Of a DNA stretch of 8,892 nucleotides, positions 5,856 to 8,892 are shown one piece after another. This DNA comes from Candidatus Brocadiaceae bacterium. Lineage in GTDB: Bacteria; Planctomycetota; Brocadiia; Brocadiales; Bathyanammoxibiaceae. The position numbers and the translations under genes are program-made. Positions within the stretch are counted from its first letter, which is position 1. Every line of letters begins with the position of its first letter. The notes beneath the pieces are model-generated. The model was given only the letters and a program-made list of their open reading frames with translations. It searched no databases and had not been told where the DNA came from. The stretch lies in NCBI GenBank assembly GCA_030018855.1, contig JASEHG010000054.1:1401-10292 (forward strand). Direction: 5' to 3'.

Positions 5856-5878
5856 CCACCCTGAGCGAATAGAAGGGG
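5856..5878. repeat. Possible degenerate palindromic repeat upstream of the DUF1844 gene
   Basis: CCACCCTGAGCG, a six-base middle, then AGGGG-like sequence resembles a decayed form of the common bacterial repeat CACCCTGAGCGAAG...GAAGGGTG. Its right arm would provide the AAGGGG ribosome site for the next gene. The match is partial. Confidence 0.3.
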
Positions 5879-5883
5879 AAGGA

Positions 5884-6243
5884 ATGGCCGAAGAGAAAGA
5901 TAAGATAGTAGACGAGGAGTGGAAGAGACACGTAGAAGAGGAAAAGGAGCGGGAGGCGGAGGAGGAGGCCACTTCCGTCGGGGGTGGTCCTGACGCCGTC
6001 CCTCAGGCCAGCTTTATACTCTTTATATCCAGCCTTGCTACCCAGGCCCTGATGGCCCTGGGGGAGATAGAAAATCCTATGACAAGAAAGAGGGAGAGAA
6101 ACCTGGCCCAGGCCAAGTTCACTATAGATACCCTCGGGGTTATAGAAGAAAAGACCAGGGGTAACCTTACCCCGGAAGAGCAGAGGTATCTGGAAGGGGT
6201 ACTTTACGACCTGAAGATGAGCTTTGTGAATTCTAGTAGCTAG
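5884..6243 (+). CDS. DUF1844 domain protein
   Basis: This is a 119-residue protein of unknown function. Residues 1-30 are highly charged (EEEKEREAEEEA) and probably helical or disordered. The DUF1844 core runs from about 42 to 115, with ASFILFISSLATQALMALG (42-60) and then AKFTIDTLGVIEEKTRGNLTPEE (77-99) and a final helix. The hydrophobic stretch 43-60 could be a short membrane or packing helix. The ATG is supported by AAGGGG at 5873-5878, five bases upstream. The last residues (SSS) and the TAG stop are made by a CTAGTAG heptamer array, so the native C-terminus may have been trimmed or replaced. It lies between pyrG and a phosphoesterase gene. The context does not reveal its role. Confidence 0.8.
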   Translation: MAEEKDKIVDEEWKRHVEEEKEREAEEEATSVGGGPDAVPQASFILFISSLATQALMALGEIENPMTRKRERNLAQAKFTIDTLGVIEEKTRGNLTPEEQRYLEGVLYDLKMSFVNSSS

Positions 6244-6315
6244 TAGTTAGTAGCTAGTAGCTAGGGAGAAAATTCAACCCCTGGCTACTGACTACTAGCT
6301 ACTGGCTACTAACTA
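6233..6315. repeat. Two opposed heptamer arrays (TAGTAGC family) forming a long inverted repeat
   Basis: The left array, 6233-6260, is four units (CTAGTAG, CTAGTAG, TTAGTAG, CTAGTAG). The right array, 6281-6315, is five units (CTGGCTA, CTGACTA, CTAGCTA, CTGGCTA, CTAACTA). The right array is close to the reverse complement of the left, so the transcript could fold into a long imperfect hairpin around the roughly 20-base centre. No T-run follows, so it is not a standard terminator. It contains the DUF1844 gene stop. Confidence 0.88.
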
Positions 6316-6338
6316 CTAATTTATGGGGGTATGTCCAT

Positions 6339-7070
6339 TTGCTCTACGCCATCTTAGGAGATATCCACAGCAACTTTAATGCCCTGGAAGTCGTGCTTGA
6401 GGATATAAAGAAGGCCGGGGTAGATGGCATTCTGAGCGTAGGGGATATAGTGGGTTATGGTGCCGAACCCAACCTGTGCATACAAACCATCAGAGGGGTG
6501 ACAAGCACCGTCGTGGCTGGCAATCACGACTACGGCGCCGTTAACAAGACAGATATTGAGTATTTCAATCCGGAGGCAAGAGAGGCCGTGCTCTGGACAT
6601 CCAGGCAACTCTCTCAGGAAGAGAACCTGTACCTGTCCAGCCTCCCCCTGGTTATAGAGAAGGACAATATGACACTCGTCCACGGCTCCCTCCATCTCCC
6701 TGAGCTCTTTGCCTATATCCACACCTTCTACGATGCGGAGCTGTGCTTCAGGGGACTCAAGAATGAGGTCTGTTTTGTGGGTCACTCTCACGTGCCAGTA
6801 GCCATTGTCAGGGACGGCACTATTAAGGCAATCGGAGACCCGCAGGTAAGCCTCTCCGCCTTAGGCGGATTTTCCAGGGCCATCGTCAACGTGGGCAGTG
6901 TGGGTCAACCCAGAGACAGGAACCCAAAGGCCTGCTACGTCCTGTACGATACGGAGAAGAAGTTAGTAAGGTTCAAGCGGGTAGAATACGATATTGCTGC
7001 GGCCTCGGCGAAGATAATCAAGGCAGGACTACCCACCTTCAATGCCGAGAGGATTAGGTGGGGAATTTAA
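6339..7070 (+). CDS. Calcineurin-like metallophosphoesterase
   Basis: The 243-residue product carries the two-metal phosphoesterase signature in order: GDIHSN (Asp8, His10), GDIVGYG (Asp36), GNHDYG (Asn62, His63), LVHGS (His115) and GHSHVP (His149, His151). It ends with the NVGSVGQPRD segment typical of the MJ0936/YfcE-related subgroup. Members hydrolyse phosphodiesters; the substrate is unknown. It should be cytoplasmic, as no signal peptide is seen. The start is a TTG, chosen because the motif-bearing N-terminus LYAILGDIH begins there, GGGGG lies nine bases upstream and no in-frame ATG is available. The CCGCC palindrome at 6855-6869 encodes SALGG (173-177), possibly an inserted loop just before the NVGSVGQPRD strand. 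Confidence 0.87.
   Translation: MLYAILGDIHSNFNALEVVLEDIKKAGVDGILSVGDIVGYGAEPNLCIQTIRGVTSTVVAGNHDYGAVNKTDIEYFNPEAREAVLWTSRQLSQEENLYLSSLPLVIEKDNMTLVHGSLHLPELFAYIHTFYDAELCFRGLKNEVCFVGHSHVPVAIVRDGTIKAIGDPQVSLSALGGFSRAIVNVGSVGQPRDRNPKACYVLYDTEKKLVRFKRVEYDIAAASAKIIKAGLPTFNAERIRWGI
6855..6869. repeat. CCGCCTNAGGCGG-type palindrome, in phosphoesterase gene
   Basis: TCCGCC-TTA-GGCGGA is a 6-bp-stem hairpin occupying exactly five codons (Ser173 to Gly177). The same core recurs at 7123-7137 and 7334-7348, which suggests a dispersed short repeat rather than coincidence. Confidence 0.6.
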
Positions 7071-7122
7071 GTCTTTTACCTGCACAACAAAGAAGAAATC
7101 CGTTTGGCTAAGGCTTCGGCAA

Positions 7123-7137
7123 CCCGCCTAAGGCGGG
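7123..7137. repeat. CCGCCTNAGGCGG-type palindrome
   Basis: CCCGCC-TAA-GGCGGG forms a 6-bp stem. It lies inside a larger inverted repeat (GGCTTCG at 7112-7118, CGAAGCC at 7152-7158), giving a possible cruciform or RNA stem-loop downstream of the phosphoesterase gene. Confidence 0.7.
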
Positions 7138-7287
7138 CTAGCCACTCATAGCGAAGCCCCCATCACCCCTCCTGGCAGACCTTTTTCTACAACCTGTTGA
7201 ATCTGGTGGCAACTAGTAGAATCTAGCCATTTATTTTTTTGAAAGGTATGTTATACAAAGAGGTATTGGGGCAGTAGACAGCAGTCA

Positions 7288-7314
7288 GTAGGGGCGGGGT
7301 AACCCCGCCCCTAC
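7288..7314. repeat. Dispersed palindromic repeat, intergenic copy
   Basis: A perfect 13-bp inverted repeat GTAGGGGCGGGGT / ACCCCGCCCCTAC around a single A. It is identical to the copy inside the radical SAM gene (1779-1805) apart from the centre base. This shows the same element occupying coding and non-coding positions within about 5.5 kb. Confidence 0.92.
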
Positions 7315-7333
7315 AAAAATTCCTGATAGCTAA

Positions 7334-7348
7334 CCCGCCTGAGGCGGG
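7334..7348. repeat. CCGCCTNAGGCGG-type palindrome
   Basis: CCCGCCT-G-AGGCGGG is a perfect 7-bp inverted repeat. It is the third copy in this window of the core also found at 6855-6869 and 7123-7137. Confidence 0.7.
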
Positions 7349-7359
7349 GACTCCAAAAT

Positions 7360-7385
7360 GCCCCCCCTTCGGGCCTTTTTATTTT
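7360..7385 (+). terminator. Possible intrinsic terminator
   Basis: GCCC...TTC...GGGC followed by CTTTTTATTTT gives a short GC-rich stem with a T-run. The stem is brief and can pair in more than one register. It would stop read-through from the phosphoesterase side before the 7420 gene. Confidence 0.4.
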
Positions 7386-7419
7386 AAAGCTCAGAGAAAT
7401 TTCATTTGAGGTGAACGTG

Positions 7420-7896
7420 ATGCTTGAGGACATATTAAGACAGATAAGGGCCATACTGCAAAACCAACTCCCCGCAAAGCTTGACCAGATAGAACTGGAG
7501 AAGGCGGATGGGGTGAGCCTGGAGGACGTGCAATCATTTTTTATTCAAACCTTCCCAAGGGAAGGTACTCACCTTAAATACCCAGCTATCTACCTTCTGG
7601 GGCTGGAAACTACCGGTGCTAATGCAATCTCCCGCAGGAGGGAGCTAAGGCATCCGATTTCTATCTGGGTTATTGATAGGGTGGTCTCTCCAGACAGTGA
7701 ACTCCCTCAGGTCAGGCTATTGCGATACGTAGAAGCAGTGGAAAGGATTTTGGCCGGCGACCCCAGCCTCGGGGCAAAGGCTATGGATTCAGTGATAACC
7801 AGACATGTGCACCTCCTTAAAGAAGGGAAAGATTTTGTAAGGAGGGCCATCCTTTACCTGGAGGTTCTGGAAAGGCCCTCCACGAACAATTACTAG
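7420..7896 (+). CDS. Unknown protein, weakly tail-terminator-like
   Basis: I do not recognise this 158-residue product with certainty. It begins with an amphipathic helix (MLEDILRQIRAILQNQL). Strand-like segments (YPAIYLLGLET, then RHPISIWVIDRV) and a helix VRLLRYVEAVERILAGDPSLG follow, and it ends with VITRHVHL and VRRAILYLEVLER. This helix-strand-helix-strand order resembles small phage tail-terminator/completion (DUF3168-like) proteins, or the DUF4255 family of contractile injection systems. No other phage gene is present, so that is only a fold-level guess. The ATG at 7420 is preferred: GAGGTG lies six bases upstream. GTG codons at 7411 and 7417 overlap or adjoin that site. The next gene starts 25 bases after the stop, suggesting one operon. 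Confidence 0.7.
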   Translation: MLEDILRQIRAILQNQLPAKLDQIELEKADGVSLEDVQSFFIQTFPREGTHLKYPAIYLLGLETTGANAISRRRELRHPISIWVIDRVVSPDSELPQVRLLRYVEAVERILAGDPSLGAKAMDSVITRHVHLLKEGKDFVRRAILYLEVLERPSTNNY

Positions 7897-7921
7897 GCCG
7901 TTTATTCATTGAGGAGAAGGC

Positions 7922-8257
7922 ATGATGGCACACCAGGAACCAAACTTTGGGGAATTAGGGGCTACGGAAGGCCTCCAAATGACACCTGTGTCTAGCTGGG
8001 AGGGGCCTATCTGGGAGGTCTGGGCCCCCTGCGACGGTAAACTCTTTAAATGGTTTTTCGATACTAATCTCCTTCCCAAAGAGGTAGCAGAAGAAGAGGA
8101 TCTCTGTCTCATACAACCTCCTAAATCTCCTGTGATGATAAGGGTTACCTCACCTGCCCATGGTATGCTTTTAAGAATCATAGCGAGAGAGGGGGATGAT
8201 GTGCGAGAAGATGAAACGCCTCTATACGAGATAATGGTCTTCGGTCTCCTGGCTTAA
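7922..8257 (+). CDS. Lipoyl/biotinyl-like (barrel-sandwich hybrid) domain protein without a clear modification lysine
   Basis: In the 111-residue product, about 30-106 looks like a single barrel-sandwich domain. The first half is VWAPCDGKLF. The second half is VTSPAHGMLLRIIAREGDDV followed by DETPLYEI, which matches the classic AP..G.l..i.v.eGd.V..d.pLy.i pattern of biotinyl and lipoyl domains. At the hairpin where those carry MKM or DK, this protein has IQPPKSPVM. Lys68 is two residues off the usual spacing, so modification is doubtful. The first 28 residues are polar and probably flexible. AGGAG (7912-7916) lies five bases before the ATG at 7922 and eight before an adjacent ATG at 7925; either could be used. 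It could be a structural, efflux-adaptor-like or carrier domain. The partner upstream is of unknown function. Confidence 0.7.
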   Translation: MMAHQEPNFGELGATEGLQMTPVSSWEGPIWEVWAPCDGKLFKWFFDTNLLPKEVAEEEDLCLIQPPKSPVMIRVTSPAHGMLLRIIAREGDDVREDETPLYEIMVFGLLA

Positions 8258-8263
8258 GGAGGT
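8256..8263 (+). promoter_or_regulatory. Orphan Shine-Dalgarno sequence
   Basis: AAGGAGGT, complementary to the 16S rRNA 3' end, begins within the stop codon of the 7922-8257 gene. No ATG, GTG or TTG follows at a usable distance; the first TTG, at 8290, opens an 11-codon frame only. It may be the remains of a third gene's start, or chance. Confidence 0.45.
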
Positions 8264-8285
8264 AGACACACAGAAAGAGGCATCT

Positions 8286-8892
8286 TCATTTGACCAAAAA
8301 CCTGGCTGAGACGCCAGTATCCTGAACCGTTGCTGAGGAGTCCTTTGCCTTTGCATCACTATCCCTGATGACCGCATTAGTGTCTATTACCCTTGCACTG
8401 GTATCCATCACGGAGACCCTGGTATCCCTTATAAAGTGGCAGGAGGGTTTTATAGAACCTGAAGGTCTGAGCTTCAGGACCCAGATGTCGGCCCCTCCAG
8501 CACCAAAGAAATATGTCCTACCAGCCACTATGTATCCCCCGTCTCTGGTCGCCTGGATGGAATTGGCACCCTCAAGAGAGTCTTCCCCATAGGTCTTCTG
8601 CCACTCCACCATACCATCCGTGGCGAGCTTCAAGACACGGGCATCACCCCACTCTTCGTCGTGGGACACTATCCAACCAGCCACAATATACCCCCCATCA
8701 CTGGTCTGGCGGATGCAATGGCCCTTGCCAAAAATATCTCCCCCATAGGTCTTCTGCCACTCTACTGTACCATCCAAGGCAAGCTTCAAGACCCAGGCAT
8801 CACCCAACTCGTTGCCAAAGGAGTTTGTCTCACCAGCCACAATATACCCCCCATCACTAGTCTGCTGGATACAGTTGGCCCCCTCAGATTTA
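8286..8892 (-). CDS. Repeat (propeller-like) protein, 5' part outside the window
   Basis: The frame is open to the window edge, so the gene is N-terminally cut; a GTG at 8840 is internal to a repeat and not a likely start. The visible 200 or so residues hold repeats of about 52 residues: SDGGYIVAG, then WVLKL..DGTVEWQKTYGG, then a GANSIQ/GHCIRQ helix-like link. GGYIVAG recurs three times at constant spacing. Such DGGYIVAG/WQKTYGG repeats occur in predicted secreted or surface beta-propeller-like proteins of bacteria and archaea. After the last repeat a Cys (SIKPSC) is followed by six heptapeptides of the form xD(T/S)xxxx and the end RFLVK. The gene converges on the 7420-8257 unit, with only 28 bases between stops and no terminator visible. 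Its role is unknown; secretion cannot be checked without the N-terminus. Confidence 0.8.
   Translation of the reverse strand, partial: KSEGANCIQQTSDGGYIVAGETNSFGNELGDAWVLKLALDGTVEWQKTYGGDIFGKGHCIRQTSDGGYIVAGWIVSHDEEWGDARVLKLATDGMVEWQKTYGEDSLEGANSIQATRDGGYIVAGRTYFFGAGGADIWVLKLRPSGSIKPSCHFIRDTRVSVMDTSARVIDTNAVIRDSDAKAKDSSATVQDTGVSARFLVK
8289..8429 (-). repeat. Heptapeptide (21-bp) repeat tail
   Basis: Six consecutive units encode RDTRVSV, MDTSARV, IDTNAVI, RDSDAKA, KDSSATV and QDTGVSA, followed by RFLVK. The Asp at position 2 and Thr/Ser at position 3 are invariant, while the DNA has diverged. This points to selection on the peptide pattern rather than a recent DNA duplication. Confidence 0.85.
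8430..8892 (-). repeat. 156-bp tandem coding repeats (52 residues each)
   Basis: About three units are visible, the outermost cut by the edge. The GGYIVAG block recurs every 52 residues. At the DNA level the segments around 8590-8640 and 8745-8800 (CAAG-CTTCAAGAC and AGGTCTTCTGCCACTC) remain nearly identical, so duplication or gene conversion between units is fairly recent. Confidence 0.8.

Larger units (their letters stand above)
7071..7419. other. Repeat-rich intergenic region with no gene
   Basis: No convincing coding frame or RNA gene is visible here. It holds an inverted pair GGCTTCG (7112-7118) / CGAAGCC (7152-7158) enclosing the palindrome at 7123-7137. It also holds a T-rich run near 7231-7240, three heptamer-like units of CAGTAGA type (7272-7292), the GTAGGGGCGGGGT palindrome (7288-7314), another CCGCC palindrome (7334-7348) and a possible terminator (7360-7385). 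A promoter for the downstream pair is expected, but none could be identified with confidence. Confidence 0.7.

Noticed and set aside
6233..6315. CRISPR-like array
   Set aside because: The units are seven bases with no spacers, the arrays face each other, and no cas genes are present.
7411..7419. GTG starts for the 7420 gene
   Set aside because: The GTG at 7411 is part of the GAGGTG ribosome site, which is correctly spaced for the ATG at 7420.
7420..7896. Prophage remnant
   Set aside because: Only a faint fold-level resemblance of one small protein to tail terminators is seen; there is no capsid, portal, terminase, integrase or tail gene nearby.
8513..8860. Plus-strand open frame rich in His, Pro and Ser
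   Set aside because: It is the complement of the 52-residue repeat gene, and its apparent repeats mirror those of the real frame.

Overview
The window looks like a chromosomal segment of a Gram-negative-type bacterium. KdsB (CMP-Kdo synthesis) implies lipopolysaccharide. Strong AGG arginine usage, a DUF1844 protein, a B12/radical-SAM plus O-methyltransferase pair and a high load of small dispersed repeats would fit an environmental lineage such as Planctomycetota (including Brocadiales), Nitrospirota or Desulfobacterota. That taxonomic guess is inference; no rRNA or diagnostic marker is present.

Layout. (1) 54-627, minus strand: a hicB-hicA toxin-antitoxin pair lying between two copies of a 31-bp perfect direct repeat. 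One copy is exactly the 3' end, stop codon included, of the next gene. (2) 597-3202, minus strand: an O-methyltransferase-family gene followed by a B12-binding radical SAM gene, joined by a 4-base ATGA overlap. (3) 3203-3314: a divergent promoter region. (4) 3315-7070, plus strand: kdsB, pyrG, a DUF1844 gene and a metallophosphoesterase. kdsB and pyrG are 4 bases apart and functionally linked, because PyrG makes the CTP that KdsB consumes. (5) 7071-7419: a repeat-rich gap ending in a possible terminator. (6) 7420-8257, plus strand: a two-gene unit of unknown function. The first product is faintly tail-terminator-like; the second is a lipoyl/biotinyl-like domain without a recognisable modification lysine. 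(7) 8286-8892, minus strand: the 3' end of a gene for a 52-residue-repeat, propeller-like protein with a heptapeptide-repeat tail, cut by the window edge.

The most striking property is how small repeats have entered genes without breaking them. Two GTAGGGGC-type palindromes sit in frame in the radical SAM gene. A related palindrome and a 69-bp REP-like element sit in frame in the methyltransferase gene, and the REP-like element supplies a new C-terminus reaching the next start codon. Octamer repeats sit in kdsB. Heptamer arrays provide the stop codons of pyrG and the DUF1844 gene. A CCGCCTNAGGCGG palindrome occurs in the phosphoesterase gene and twice in the following gap. Together with the direct repeats around hicBA, this suggests a genome under continuing repeat invasion and slippage. 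The other main candidates for something undescribed are the 7420-8257 gene pair and the repeat-flanked hicBA cassette.
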